DNA from: an uncultured Eubacterium sp. | Lineage (GTDB): Bacteria; Bacillota; Clostridia; Lachnospirales; Lachnospiraceae | Length of the DNA stretch: 64,000 bases | Direction: 5' to 3' | Assembly: GCA_910580075.1 (NCBI GenBank) | Contig: CAJTVR010000007.1 | Location: forward strand, 1-64,000 | Shown: positions 5,869 to 15,745 of the stretch, in pieces | How the letters are laid out: each line of letters begins with the position of its first letter | How positions within the stretch are numbered: position 1 is the first letter of the stretch | Program-made: the position numbers and the translations under genes | Notes under the pieces: model-generated | The model's database searches: none | What the model saw: the letters and a program-made list of their open reading frames with translations, nothing else | What the model was told of the DNA's origin: nothing

Positions 5869-7689
5869 TTATTCCAGAGAATTCAGGTTTACCAGCTTCT
5901 TTTCGATTTTTGAAGACACTTCTCTGGCCAGATCCTCTCCTTTTGCAATTACAGAATAATACCGGCTCTGTGCCAGCAGATAGTAATCATCACCTTCAAA
6001 GCTGTCCAGGTCTCCGCTGCTGCAGCAGATGAAATATCCTTCTTCCTGAGCAGGCAGGTCTTCCATTGTAATGGAATAGACATGTGTATCAAGCAGGTTT
6101 ACCTGCAGCTCATAAGCAATCCGGTAGTTTTTCGTGTCATCCAGTGTACAGTATACATCACGGTCACTGACGACATCTTTCAGCTGTCTGTACATATCCA
6201 GATTTCCAGAAGACACTTTGCCAAGCTGGGAATTTATGGTGCCGATTTTGGCCGAATACAGGCCGGTCGGAATAAATACGGCGGTTAAAAGCAGACAGGC
6301 ACCAGCGGCATAGCGTTTCTGGAACCGTTTCTGATAAAGGAATACCAGAACCAGCAGCGCCAGAAATACGGTTACACTGATGATGACGCACCAGCGCATG
6401 GAAAATTCTTCTGAAAACAGCCGGAAGAAACCGATTCCTGCTGCACAAAAAGAGCGGTAGTGCCAGGTGTCTGTGATTCGCTGCAGGTTAAAATATAAAA
6501 CGGTGCTTATGGCGGCATAAAAGAGTACTTTGCCGGCCATGGAAATCAGAAACGAAACATCCGGTTTCCAGGAAGCAAATTCCAAAAATCCTAAAAGCAG
6601 CAGGATACCGATGATGCATTCGTCGTATCGTGTATAAATAAAGTAAGTCAGGTCTGTATCAGAGTTCAGGTCTGTAATGGAGGCCGGGTCAATGAGGCTG
6701 ATGGCTGAAATTAAAAAGGTTCCGATACAGGAAAGCAGCGTGAACAGGTAAAAGGAAGTATGCATGCCTGGGTTTTTCGTACGGAATGCGTGCAGAATGT
6801 GTCTGGTGCAGTGCAGGATTCCCCAGTAAACCAGCCCGAAGGAAGAAGTCATAAGTCCCCACAGCTGTCCGCTGAGCGAACGTAAAAGGTTCTGCCAGCC
6901 GTCCGCCGTCAGCAGGGAAAGAAGGTGGTCTTTTTGTGCACCCATGCCGTTTTTAGGTTTCAGCCCGAAGCCTTCCATCATGCAGAGGTATGTTTTGATA
7001 TTAACATTGACAAATAATACTGCCGTCAGAGGCAGCAGCAGTGCGGCAAAAAGTTTCCAGTCAATGGCATCAGTCATGCGCAGAAACAGAACAATTATAA
7101 AATATGCAGTTACGATGCCTATGGTCCGGTTATGGGTGATATAGCAGCCGGCCATGCACAGGCTCAGGCAGAGTGCATGGTTTACATCAGGGGCCTGCTC
7201 AAAGCGCAGAAACAGGTACAAAAGCAGCCAGACAAGCAGATACAGAAATGTTTCACTCCAGGCAATCGGGCCCTGCGTAATATAGGCAGAATACATGCAG
7301 ACCATAAAGGAAACGGTGATTAACAGCCAGCGCTCGGTTTTGGGAAATAAAATTTCTGCACACCGGATACACAGATAAAAAGTCAGGATGGCAAAAACGC
7401 CGTTTAATACGATGGCCGTTTTATACATCAGGTAAAGGTTATGGGAAACCCAGAACAACGGTACCAGAACCAGGCTGTAACCATAGGAATACCAGTTCAT
7501 ATGGCCAGCCAGGACATCGGACCAGTCGTGTCCGGTAAGCAGTGCGGCATGGGACCAGTATCCGTATTCATCATTGCGGATAGCCAGCACATTGCAGTCA
7601 CGGATATACCAGATACGGAAAAGGAAAATGATGCTGGAAAATAGCAGGAATAATATAGGTTTGTATTGTTTTTTTATAAATTCTGGCAT
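5869..7689 (-). CDS. GT-C fold membrane glycosyltransferase-like protein, 606 aa
   Basis: A polytopic membrane protein with about 11-13 hydrophobic segments, then a soluble C-terminal part (residues ~500-606). After the first transmembrane segment comes NDEYGYW (Asp/Glu at residues 40-41), the acidic pair typical of the first outer loop of GT-C enzymes (PMT/ArnT-like) that use polyprenyl-phosphate sugars. A THNR motif follows near residue 187. The sugar and acceptor cannot be told from sequence. AAAGGAG precedes the ATG at 7689. The gene stands alone, convergent with tRNA-Leu and divergent from dgt. The GT-C assignment rests on topology and the acidic loop, so it is moderate. Confidence 0.65.
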   Translation of the reverse strand: MPEFIKKQYKPILFLLFSSIIFLFRIWYIRDCNVLAIRNDEYGYWSHAALLTGHDWSDVLAGHMNWYSYGYSLVLVPLFWVSHNLYLMYKTAIVLNGVFAILTFYLCIRCAEILFPKTERWLLITVSFMVCMYSAYITQGPIAWSETFLYLLVWLLLYLFLRFEQAPDVNHALCLSLCMAGCYITHNRTIGIVTAYFIIVLFLRMTDAIDWKLFAALLLPLTAVLFVNVNIKTYLCMMEGFGLKPKNGMGAQKDHLLSLLTADGWQNLLRSLSGQLWGLMTSSFGLVYWGILHCTRHILHAFRTKNPGMHTSFYLFTLLSCIGTFLISAISLIDPASITDLNSDTDLTYFIYTRYDECIIGILLLLGFLEFASWKPDVSFLISMAGKVLFYAAISTVLYFNLQRITDTWHYRSFCAAGIGFFRLFSEEFSMRWCVIISVTVFLALLVLVFLYQKRFQKRYAAGACLLLTAVFIPTGLYSAKIGTINSQLGKVSSGNLDMYRQLKDVVSDRDVYCTLDDTKNYRIAYELQVNLLDTHVYSITMEDLPAQEEGYFICCSSGDLDSFEGDDYYLLAQSRYYSVIAKGEDLAREVSSKIEKKLVNLNSLE

Positions 7690-7958
7690 TACAGCAGCTC
7701 CTTTAGAATATTAATACATTCTGGGACAAAAAATCCAGACTGGAGCGTGTCTTAAAAATGTGCATAATTGGATAAATTGCCGAAATTATGCAGCTGCTTC
7801 AATTTTTCAAACGCACGCTAATATGATTATACAAAAAAATCGAAAAAAATAAAGGATTTTCGAAAAAAATACGGAAAATTATAATATAAGGAGGAATCAT
7901 TCAAAGCAGCAGCCTGGAATATGCAGCTGCTGTATGAAAAAGGAAGGGGATTTTCCTC

Positions 7959-8963
7959 ATGACGATACGTGAAGAAATGGAACACAGAGAACATGCGCTT
8001 CTTAGTCCGTATGCAGCTTTCAGTGATGAATCTGCCGGCAGGGACCGCGAAGAGGAACAGTGCGATATCCGCCCGGTTTACCAGCGGGACAGGGACAGGA
8101 TTCTGCACAGCCGGGCATTTCGCAGACTGAAAAATAAGACGCAGGTATTTTTGACGCCAAAAGGCGACCATTACCGGACACGTATGTCCCATACTCTGGA
8201 AGTGGCCCAGAATGCACGTACAATAGCAAAAGCGCTCCGTTTAAATGAAGATCTGGCAGAAGCGGCAGCCCTTGGACATGACCTTGGGCATACGCCTTTT
8301 GGACATGCCGGGGAATTTATGCTGAACAGTCTGTGTGAGGGCGGTTTTAAACATAATGAACAGAGTGTGCGCATTGTAGAAAAACTGGAAAAACACGGAG
8401 AAGGGTTAAATCTTACGAAAGAGGTGCGGGACGGGATTTTAAATCACCAGATGAGCAGCATGCCTTCTACATTAGAAGGAAAGATTGTACGCCTGTCAGA
8501 TAAAATCGCGTATATCAATCATGATGTGGACGACGCTGTACGGGCCAGAATTCTCTGCGAAGAAGATATCCCGAAGGAATACCGGGATATTTTGGGAACA
8601 GGCGTGCGTATGCGTTTAAATACTTTAATACATAATATTGTTACGAACAGCATGGGAAAGGACGATATACTTATGTCGCCTGAGGTAGAAAATGCTATGA
8701 AAGGGCTGCGCAGGTATATGTTTAAAAATCTGTACCATAATCCGGTGGCAAAGCGGGAGGAAAAAAAGGCCGAGGAACTGCTGGAAAGACTGTTCTATTA
8801 TTATATGAAGCGTCCGGAACAGATGCCGCAGCAGTTTACCGATATGATTCGTGCTGGCGAAAAACCTGACCGGGCAGTGTGTGATTATATTGCAGGCATG
8901 ACAGACCAGTATGCGATTGCAAAATTTAACGAATACTATGTGCCGGTGCAGTGGCAGACTTAA
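7959..8963 (+). CDS. dgt: dGTP triphosphohydrolase-like HD protein
   Basis: 334 residues with an HD-domain metal site: His78 (SHTLEV), His107-Asp108 (LGHDLGHTPFGH) and a later Asp in the SDKIAYINHDVDD helix. The N-terminal RDRILHSRAFRRLKNKTQVF is the nucleotide-binding stretch of the Dgt family, and the length fits the short Firmicutes form. These enzymes remove triphosphate from dGTP or other dNTPs, controlling dNTP pools. The ATG at 7959 follows AGGAAGGGGA. A TATAAT at 7880-7885 is a possible -10, though no good -35 is seen. It heads a probable dgt-dnaG-rpoD-trmK-Nif3 transcription unit, since no terminator is visible before dnaG. Confidence 0.9.
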   Translation: MTIREEMEHREHALLSPYAAFSDESAGRDREEEQCDIRPVYQRDRDRILHSRAFRRLKNKTQVFLTPKGDHYRTRMSHTLEVAQNARTIAKALRLNEDLAEAAALGHDLGHTPFGHAGEFMLNSLCEGGFKHNEQSVRIVEKLEKHGEGLNLTKEVRDGILNHQMSSMPSTLEGKIVRLSDKIAYINHDVDDAVRARILCEEDIPKEYRDILGTGVRMRLNTLIHNIVTNSMGKDDILMSPEVENAMKGLRRYMFKNLYHNPVAKREEKKAEELLERLFYYYMKRPEQMPQQFTDMIRAGEKPDRAVCDYIAGMTDQYAIAKFNEYYVPVQWQT

Positions 8964-9079
8964 AGATCAGGACAGCTGTCAGGAAAAGTCCCTGTGGGCA
9001 GCAGAACCCAGAACTGCCTGAGCAGCACAGGCAGGGAAAGGATCTGCAGGCAGCAGAAAATAGAAAGGAAATCAGGCAG

Positions 9080-10873
9080 ATGCCATATTTTTCAGAGGAA
9101 ATCAAAGAAGAAGTACGTTCCGCGAATGATATTGTAGATGTCATATCAGGATATGTCAGGCTGCAGAAAAAGGGCAGCAGTTATGCAGGCCTGTGCCCGT
9201 TTCATAACGAAAAAACCGGTTCTTTTCACGTATCCCAGACGAAGCAGATGTACCACTGTTTTGGATGCGGAGCCGGGGGAGATGTATTTGGATTTTTAAT
9301 GGAATATGAAAATTATACCTTTCAGGAGGCCATGGAGTATCTGGCTGAACGGGCCGGTATCCGGCTTCCGGTTCAGGAGCAGTCCGAACAGGCAAAACGG
9401 GAGGCGGATTACCGTTCGAGACTTTTGGAAGTAAACCGGGAGGCTGGAAAATATTATTATATGCTGCTGCGCAGTGAGCGGGGTGCCCATGCCATGGAAT
9501 ATTTCAGGCAGCGGGAACTGACAAAAGAAACGATGAAAAAATTCGGCCTTGGCTATTCCGATAAATACAGCGATGATTTGTACCGTTATTTAAAGTCAAA
9601 GGGCTATGATGACAGGCTGCTGAAAGATTCGGGACTCATTACGCTGGATGAAAAACGGGGAGCTCATGATAAATTCTGGAACCGGGCGATGTTTCCGATT
9701 ATGAATGTGCATAATAAGATCATCGGATTTGGCGGAAGGGTTATGGGTGAAGGGGAACCGAAATATTTAAATTCTCCAGAAACGCAGATTTTTGACAAGA
9801 GCAGGAATTTATACGGATTAAATTTAGCCAGGCAGTCCAGACGTCCGCAGATACTCTTGTGCGAAGGATATATGGACGTGATTGCGCTGCATCAGGCGGG
9901 GTTTGACAATGCGGCGGCTTCCCTTGGCACGGCATTTACAAGCGGACATGCCAGTCTGCTGAAGCGTTATACAAAAGAAGTTTTCCTTACATTTGACAGT
10001 GACAGCGCCGGGATCCGGGCGGCATTACGGGCCATTCCGATTCTGAAAGAGGCCGGGATTACGGCAAAGATCATCAGCATGCAGCCGTATAAAGATCCGG
10101 ATGAATTTATAAAAGCACTCGGTGCACAGGAGTATCAGAAACGAATAGACGAGGCAGAAAACAGCTTTATGTTTGAAATCCGGATTTTGGAGCAGAATTA
10201 TGATATGACGGATCCGCAGGGCAAGACGGCATTCTATAAGGAAACTGCCAGAAAATTACTGGAATTTGAAGAGGAGATAGAGCGGAATAATTATATAGAA
10301 GCAGTGGCACAAAAATATCAGACTGGTTATGAAAATCTGCGCAGGCTGACTGCACAGGCCAGTGTACAGACAGGGATTGTAAAAAGGCCGGAGCCGTTAA
10401 AATCAGGGATTCACAAAAAAGAAATCCATAAGGAAGACGGCTTGAAAAAAGCCCAGAAGCTGCTGCTGACCTGGCTGGGCGAGCAGCCGGCACTGTATCC
10501 GGCTGTGCGGGAATACATTACGCCTGAGGACTTTCCGGATGAAAAGTGCAGGGCTGCCGCTGTGGAACTGTTTGCGCAGTTAGAATCAGGAACACTGAAT
10601 CTGGCTCAGATTCCGGGACATTTTGAAGATTTGGAAGACCAGAGGGAAATCGTGGCTGCTTTTCATGAAACGATCGGGGAAATCAGGACGGATTCCGAGC
10701 GCGGGAAGGCTTTAAAAGATACGATTTTGAAATTAAAAGAAAACCGGCTGTTACGCCTGCGTGAGAATCAGGGACCGGATGGCATGCAGGAACGGTTTGA
10801 ACAGATGCTTCAGGAGAAAAAAATGCTTGAAGAATTGCGGAGAAAAGAGTTTTTACTGAATTTACCAGTATAA
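9080..10873 (+). CDS. dnaG: DNA primase DnaG
   Basis: 597 residues. The CHC2 zinc ribbon has Cys39, His42, Cys60 and Cys63 (LCPFHNEK, YHCFGCGAGG). The TOPRIM catalytic fold follows with LLCEGYMDVIALHQ and FDSDSAG acidic motifs. A C-terminal helical region (from ~residue 430) would bind the replicative helicase. The start is set at the ATG at 9080, giving the family N-terminus MPYFSEEIKEEV and preceded by AGAAAGGAA; the frame is open further upstream to 8951 and overlaps dgt, but that extension has no family match. It synthesises RNA primers at the replication fork. rpoD follows at 36 bases, the classic macromolecular-synthesis arrangement. Confidence 0.96.
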   Translation: MPYFSEEIKEEVRSANDIVDVISGYVRLQKKGSSYAGLCPFHNEKTGSFHVSQTKQMYHCFGCGAGGDVFGFLMEYENYTFQEAMEYLAERAGIRLPVQEQSEQAKREADYRSRLLEVNREAGKYYYMLLRSERGAHAMEYFRQRELTKETMKKFGLGYSDKYSDDLYRYLKSKGYDDRLLKDSGLITLDEKRGAHDKFWNRAMFPIMNVHNKIIGFGGRVMGEGEPKYLNSPETQIFDKSRNLYGLNLARQSRRPQILLCEGYMDVIALHQAGFDNAAASLGTAFTSGHASLLKRYTKEVFLTFDSDSAGIRAALRAIPILKEAGITAKIISMQPYKDPDEFIKALGAQEYQKRIDEAENSFMFEIRILEQNYDMTDPQGKTAFYKETARKLLEFEEEIERNNYIEAVAQKYQTGYENLRRLTAQASVQTGIVKRPEPLKSGIHKKEIHKEDGLKKAQKLLLTWLGEQPALYPAVREYITPEDFPDEKCRAAAVELFAQLESGTLNLAQIPGHFEDLEDQREIVAAFHETIGEIRTDSERGKALKDTILKLKENRLLRLRENQGPDGMQERFEQMLQEKKMLEELRRKEFLLNLPV

Positions 10874-10908
10874 AGATAAGCATGTGAAACCAAGAGAGGA
10901 TGAAATAA

Positions 10909-12198
10909 ATGGCGAAAATGGAAGAAAACAAGAAGACAATCAGAAAGAAGGACCATTCCAAAGATGGAAACGCAGAGCGTCCCGTATTCGACCAGCATAA
11001 ATTTCTGGAAATACTGGGGATGCTGGTAGAGCGGGCGAAAAAGAAAAAAAATATGCTTGAATACCAGGAAATCAGTGATGCATTCCAGAGTATGTGCCTG
11101 TCAGCCGAACAGCTGGAAAATGTGCTGGAATATCTGGAAATCCATAATGTGGATGTTCTTCGCATTTCGGACGATGATGATGACGCCGACCTTTTAATCG
11201 AAGAAGACGATGTAGAGGTAGAAAATATTGACCTGACCGTGCCGGACGGGGTGAGCATTGAAGACCCGGTGCGCATGTACTTAAAGGAAATCGGCAAGGT
11301 GCCTCTTCTGAGTGCAGAAGAAGAAATAGATCTGGCGCAGAAGATGGAAAACGGCATGGTTGCACATGAAAAAATACTGATACTGCGCGGCCGGAAGGAA
11401 AAAGCAGAGACAGATGAGCAGAAAGCAGAATTAGACCAGGAAATCCGGGAGCTTATGTTAGAGCAGGACCATGGCGAGGATGCCAAAAAACGGCTGGCAG
11501 AGGCGAATCTGCGTCTTGTGGTCAGCATTGCAAAGCGTTATGTGGGCCGGGGCATGCTGTTTTTAGATCTGATTCAGGAAGGCAATCTGGGGCTGATTAA
11601 AGCCGTTGAAAAGTTTGATTACCGCAAAGGATATAAATTTTCCACATATGCGACATGGTGGATACGCCAGGCGATTACAAGGGCGATTGCAGACCAGGCA
11701 AGAACTATCCGGATTCCGGTGCATATGGTAGAAACGATTAATAAATTAATCCGCGTATCCCGGCAGCTTTTGCAGGAGCTGGGGCGTGAGCCGGCCCCGG
11801 AAGAAATTGCGGTGCAGATGAATATGCCGGTGGAACGTGTCCGTGAGATTTTAAAAATTTCCCAGGAGCCGGTTTCTTTAGAAACGCCGATCGGTGAAGA
11901 GGAAGATTCGCATCTTGGCGATTTCATTCAGGACGACAATGTACCGGTGCCTGCGGATGCGGCGGCTTTTACGCTGTTAAAAGAACAGCTTGGAGAAGTA
12001 CTCGGTACGCTGACAGAGCGTGAGCAGAAAGTGCTGACGCTGCGTTTTGGACTGGAAGACGGCAGGGCAAGGACACTCGAAGAGGTGGGCAAGGAATTTA
12101 ATGTGACAAGAGAGCGTATCCGCCAGATTGAGGCAAAAGCGCTGCGCAAACTCCGTCATCCGAGCAGAAGCCGCAAGCTGAAAGATTATCTGGAGTAG
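10909..12198 (+). CDS. rpoD: Primary RNA polymerase sigma factor (RpoD/SigA)
   Basis: 429 residues. Region 1.1-like N-terminus, region 1.2 (SIEDPVRMYLKEIGKVPLLS), region 2 with the -10 recognition helix (YKFSTYATWWIRQAITRAIADQ), region 3 and region 4.2 helix-turn-helix (TLEEVGKEFNVTRERIRQIEAKALRKLRHP). An acidic run of Asp (DDDDDADLLIEEDD) lies near residues 86-102. The start at 10909 has GAGAGGATG upstream; MEENKK three codons later is an alternative. It is the housekeeping sigma factor that recognises TTGACA/TATAAT promoters such as those seen throughout this window. It follows dnaG and precedes trmK by three bases. Confidence 0.97.
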   Translation: MAKMEENKKTIRKKDHSKDGNAERPVFDQHKFLEILGMLVERAKKKKNMLEYQEISDAFQSMCLSAEQLENVLEYLEIHNVDVLRISDDDDDADLLIEEDDVEVENIDLTVPDGVSIEDPVRMYLKEIGKVPLLSAEEEIDLAQKMENGMVAHEKILILRGRKEKAETDEQKAELDQEIRELMLEQDHGEDAKKRLAEANLRLVVSIAKRYVGRGMLFLDLIQEGNLGLIKAVEKFDYRKGYKFSTYATWWIRQAITRAIADQARTIRIPVHMVETINKLIRVSRQLLQELGREPAPEEIAVQMNMPVERVREILKISQEPVSLETPIGEEEDSHLGDFIQDDNVPVPADAAAFTLLKEQLGEVLGTLTEREQKVLTLRFGLEDGRARTLEEVGKEFNVTRERIRQIEAKALRKLRHPSRSRKLKDYLE

Positions 12199-12201
12199 GC
12201 C

Positions 12202-12990
12202 ATGCAGAAATTATCAAAACGCTTGCAGGCGGTGGCAGATTTTGTAACACCGGGAAACCGCGTGGCAGATATCGGGACGGATCATGGATTTCTGCCGGTT
12301 TATCTGGTTCAGAGCGGAAAATGTCCCAGCGCAGTTGCCATGGATCTCAGAATGGGGCCGTTAGACCGGGCCAGGGAACATATAGAAGCAGCAGAACTTA
12401 CAGACCGCATTCAGATACGCCTTTCAGACGGGATGGCCAGTCTGGAAAAAGGCGAGGCAGACAGTGCGGTCATGGCCGGAATGGGCGGACTGACAGTCAT
12501 TCAGATACTTACGGCGGCACAGAGTCTGCTGCCTGATTTGAAAGAACTGGTGACAGAGCCGCAGTCGGATATCGCAAAGGTACGCAGATGGCTGCGGGAA
12601 CATAGAATGTATATAGACCGGGAAGACCTGGTACTGGAAGCGGGGAAATTTTACCCCGTGCTGCATGTGGTAATGCACGAGCCTGAAATACACAAAGATT
12701 ATGCACAAAACAAAGAAACCTTAATGCATATGCTGCGAAAAAAGCTGTCGGATGAACAGGAAATCCGTCAGCTTTTAGACCAGTATGGGGAATGTCTGCT
12801 GTCTGGCAGGCATCCGGAATTAGCGGCGCTGCTGGAGCGGGACAAAAAGCGTGAGCAGAAAATTATACGGCAGCTTGCGGCGGGTACAGGTGCGGACAGG
12901 AAAGACAGGAAAAAGCATGTGAAGAGGCAGAATCAGGCACTTCTGCGGGTGCAGGAAATAGAGCTGCTTTTGGAACAGTATCTGCAGTAA
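12202..12990 (+). CDS. trmK: tRNA (adenine22-N1)-methyltransferase TrmK
   Basis: 262 residues. It has the TrmK pattern: SKRLQAVADFV at the N-terminus, the SAM-binding motif VADIGTDHGFLPVYLV, AMDLRMGPLDRAREH, SDGMASL, and the MAGMGGLTVIQIL motif IV equivalent. A basic coiled tail (residues 210-262) is typical. The enzyme methylates N1 of A22 in the D-loop of some tRNAs, including Ser and Tyr types. The ATG is three bases after the rpoD stop, with the ribosome binding site inside the rpoD end, so the two are translationally coupled. The Nif3-like gene follows at 15 bases, as in many Firmicutes. Confidence 0.93.
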   Translation: MQKLSKRLQAVADFVTPGNRVADIGTDHGFLPVYLVQSGKCPSAVAMDLRMGPLDRAREHIEAAELTDRIQIRLSDGMASLEKGEADSAVMAGMGGLTVIQILTAAQSLLPDLKELVTEPQSDIAKVRRWLREHRMYIDREDLVLEAGKFYPVLHVVMHEPEIHKDYAQNKETLMHMLRKKLSDEQEIRQLLDQYGECLLSGRHPELAALLERDKKREQKIIRQLAAGTGADRKDRKKHVKRQNQALLRVQEIELLLEQYLQ

Positions 12991-13005
12991 AGGAGAAAAG
13001 AAAGC

Positions 13006-13788
13006 GTGAAATGTTCAGAAGTAATTGAAATATTAAACCGCCAGTCTGCGGAATCTTATGCGTGCAGCTGGGATAATCCGGGACTGCTTGCTGGAAGGCG
13101 GGAAAAAGAGGTAAAGAAAGTATACATTGCACTGGATGCCGGGGATGAGGCAGTAGAGGAAGCAGTTTCAAAAGGAGCAGATCTGCTGCTGACACATCAT
13201 CCTTTGATATTTAAAGGGCTGAAACGGGTTACCGATGATGATATGATCGGGCGCAGGCTGATGGCAATGATTCGCGCCGACCTGTCTTACTATGCAATGC
13301 ATACAAATTTTGACGTAATGGGCATGGCAGACCTTGCAGCAGACAGACTGCAGCTGAAAAATACCGCGCCGCTGGAGGTTACCTGTGTGGAAGACGGGAT
13401 TTTACAGGGAATCGGAAGAGCAGGAGAGCTGGCGCATGAGATGACGTTAGCCGAATGTACCGCTATGGTGAAATCTTTATTTGAAATACCGCATGTAAAG
13501 GTATTTGGAAATCCGGATAAAATACTGCACCGCGCTGCAGTCTGCCCGGGTGCGGGAAAAAGTACTGTGGATGATGCGCTGCGTGCGGGAGCTGACGTAT
13601 ATATTACCGGAGATATCGATCATCATACCGGAATCGATGCTGCAGCCAGCGGCATGGCAGTGATTGATGCGGGGCACTACGGTCTGGAGTATCTGTTTAT
13701 TCCATATATGGCTGCCTATCTTAAAGAACATGCACCGCAGCTGCAGATTCTGCAGCAGGAGAAAAAAGAGCCGTTTTGGATTGTATAG
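13006..13788 (+). CDS. Nif3-like dinuclear metal-centre protein
   Basis: 260 residues with a GTG start behind AAAGGAG. Metal ligands of the Nif3/YqfO fold are all visible: LLTHHPLIFKG, AMHTNFD, GDIDHHTG and DAGHYGLE. It lacks the central PII-like insert of the long forms. The family forms hexameric rings holding two metals per subunit. GTP cyclohydrolase activity has been claimed for some members but the role in Firmicutes is not settled. It is last in the dgt-dnaG-rpoD-trmK series, and the next gene is preceded by its own A/T-rich leader. Confidence 0.88.
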   Translation: MKCSEVIEILNRQSAESYACSWDNPGLLAGRREKEVKKVYIALDAGDEAVEEAVSKGADLLLTHHPLIFKGLKRVTDDDMIGRRLMAMIRADLSYYAMHTNFDVMGMADLAADRLQLKNTAPLEVTCVEDGILQGIGRAGELAHEMTLAECTAMVKSLFEIPHVKVFGNPDKILHRAAVCPGAGKSTVDDALRAGADVYITGDIDHHTGIDAAASGMAVIDAGHYGLEYLFIPYMAAYLKEHAPQLQILQQEKKEPFWIV

Positions 13789-13904
13789 AATCTGTATGGA
13801 TTTGCAATAGATTTACAATAGATATAATAAATATAATAGATATAAATGTATACAGAATGTGAATACTGCGGCACAGCCAGCTGGAAAATAATAGTAAACG
13901 GGGT

Positions 13905-15692
13905 ATGATTATGGGCGAACAAAAATGCAGGGAGTCTATTGGAATTGAAAATGAAAACATGAAACAGACAAAGCATCTGTCACGGGATGAAAAATGCCAG
14001 GATGTCAGGAAGGAAAACGCAGGGGAATCTGCAGATGCGGTAAAGATGTGCCGGGCTGTGATTGGAAACGAGACGAAGGAATATCCTCTTGGCACAAAAT
14101 ATATAGATCTTGCACTGGAATATCAGAAAGAATATAAAGATGATATTGTACTGGCAGTGCATAACAATAAATTAAGGGAATTAAACCGTGCGTTAATATC
14201 AGACGGGGAAATTTCGTTCCTTACGACGGCGGATACAAAAGGAAGGAAAGCGTACCGCAGGAGCATGGTCATGATGCTGGAAAAGGCCATTTTCAATCTG
14301 TATGGAAAAGGCGTGAAACTGAGGATTATGCATATGCTCGGGCAGGGGCAGTACTGCGAGCTGGAAGGGGAAAAAACTGTTTCGAAAGAGCTGCTTGTAG
14401 AAATCCGAAATGAGATGAAAAGGCTCTGCCAGGCGGATATTCAGATACGGAAAAATTCGATTCATACAGACCTTGCAGTTTCTAAGTTTAGGGAATACGG
14501 AATGCAGGATAAAGCAAAATTATTCCGGTTCCGCCGAAGCTCGCATGTCAATCTGTATGATATTGACGGCTTTCAGGATTATTTTTACGGATATATGGTG
14601 CCGTCTACCGGATATTTAAAATATTTTGATTTATTTGAATACGAAACCGGGTTTATTCTGCTTTATCCGAATGAAGATACGAAAAAGACAGCGCCGTTTC
14701 AGACATCAAAGAAGCTTTACGATACGCTGATGGAAGCTGCCGCATGGGCAAAGAAGATGCATATCAGCACAATCGGCGAGCTGAATGAAAAGATTATACA
14801 GGGAAAGATACAGGATGTGATTCTGCTGCAGGAAGCCGAAATGGAACAGCGTATCGGGAAAATTGCAGAGCAGATTGAAGGAAAGCGGGATAAAAAGTTT
14901 ATTCTCATTGCAGGACCTTCTTCTTCCGGCAAGACGACGTTTTCCCACAGGCTTTCCATTCAGCTGCGGGCTCACGGGCTGACGCCGCATCCGATTGGAA
15001 TGGACAATTTCTATGTGGACAGAGAGAAAACACCGTTAGACGAAAACGGGCAGTATGATTTTGAATGTCTCGAAGCCATTGACATGGAACTGTTTGATAC
15101 GGCTATGGAAAAACTTCTTGCGGGCGAAGAAGTAGAAATGCCGCATTTTAATTTCAAGACAGGAAAGCGGGAGTTTAAAGGAGAAATGCTTCAGCTTGGG
15201 GCAGACGATGTGCTTGTCATAGAAGGGATTCACGGTTTGAACAATAAGCTGCTGTCCTCACTGCCGAAAGAGACAAAATTTAAAATTTATATCAGTGCCC
15301 TGACACAGATTAATATCGACGAGCATAATGCCATACCGACTACGGACGGGCGGCTGATCCGCAGAATTGTGCGGGATGCGTTTCACAGAGGGACATCGGC
15401 AGAGCATACGATAGAAATGTGGCAGTCTGTACGCAGAGGAGAAGAGAAAAATATTTTCCCGTTTCAGGAACACGCAGATGTGATGTTTAACTCTGCACTG
15501 ATTTATGAACTGGCAGTTTTGAAAATGTATGCAGAACCGCTGCTTTTTGCGATACCGCAGGATAGCCCGCAGCATATGCAGGCAAAGCGTCTGCTGAAAT
15601 TTCTGGATTATTTTTTACAGGTACCGAGTGAAGAAATTGGAAGAAATTCGATTCTGAGAGAATTTATCGGAGGAAGCTGCTTTCATGTATAA
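13905..15692 (+). CDS. Nucleoside (uridine-type) kinase with TGS and ThrRS-like domains
   Basis: 595 residues. From the N-terminus: a 45-residue basic extension, a TGS-like domain (IGNETKEYPLGTKYIDLA...), a region like the threonyl-tRNA synthetase second additional domain (residues ~110-250), then a P-loop kinase with GPSSSGKTTFSHRL and PHPIGMDNFYVDREKTP, as in uridine kinases. Clostridial proteins of this layout are annotated nucleoside kinase; the substrate is presumed uridine/cytidine. The start is uncertain: the chosen ATG at 13905 follows AAACGGGG, but family members usually begin close to the TGS domain. The leader 13790-13900 is A/T-rich, with a possible TTGCAA-17-TAATAA promoter at 13802-13830. 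Confidence 0.85.
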   Translation: MIMGEQKCRESIGIENENMKQTKHLSRDEKCQDVRKENAGESADAVKMCRAVIGNETKEYPLGTKYIDLALEYQKEYKDDIVLAVHNNKLRELNRALISDGEISFLTTADTKGRKAYRRSMVMMLEKAIFNLYGKGVKLRIMHMLGQGQYCELEGEKTVSKELLVEIRNEMKRLCQADIQIRKNSIHTDLAVSKFREYGMQDKAKLFRFRRSSHVNLYDIDGFQDYFYGYMVPSTGYLKYFDLFEYETGFILLYPNEDTKKTAPFQTSKKLYDTLMEAAAWAKKMHISTIGELNEKIIQGKIQDVILLQEAEMEQRIGKIAEQIEGKRDKKFILIAGPSSSGKTTFSHRLSIQLRAHGLTPHPIGMDNFYVDREKTPLDENGQYDFECLEAIDMELFDTAMEKLLAGEEVEMPHFNFKTGKREFKGEMLQLGADDVLVIEGIHGLNNKLLSSLPKETKFKIYISALTQINIDEHNAIPTTDGRLIRRIVRDAFHRGTSAEHTIEMWQSVRRGEEKNIFPFQEHADVMFNSALIYELAVLKMYAEPLLFAIPQDSPQHMQAKRLLKFLDYFLQVPSEEIGRNSILREFIGGSCFHV

Positions 15693-15745
15693 GCGCTGCC
15701 GTATTCTAAAGACTGTCAGCTGGTGAATCTGCTGGCAGTTTTTGA

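Noticed and set aside
5569..5913. Open frame across tRNA-Leu(CAG) and its terminator
   Set aside because: It is a translation of a tRNA gene and hairpin; no ribosome binding site.
7886..7930. Possible leader peptide after AAGGAGG upstream of dgt, with an ATT start
   Set aside because: No standard start codon follows the site and the frame is only about 12 codons; it is not supportable from sequence alone.
10683..11528. Long open frame (281 codons) antisense to dnaG/rpoD
   Set aside because: It is Ser/Arg-rich, lacks a ribosome binding site, and mirrors the codon bias of two certain genes on the other strand.
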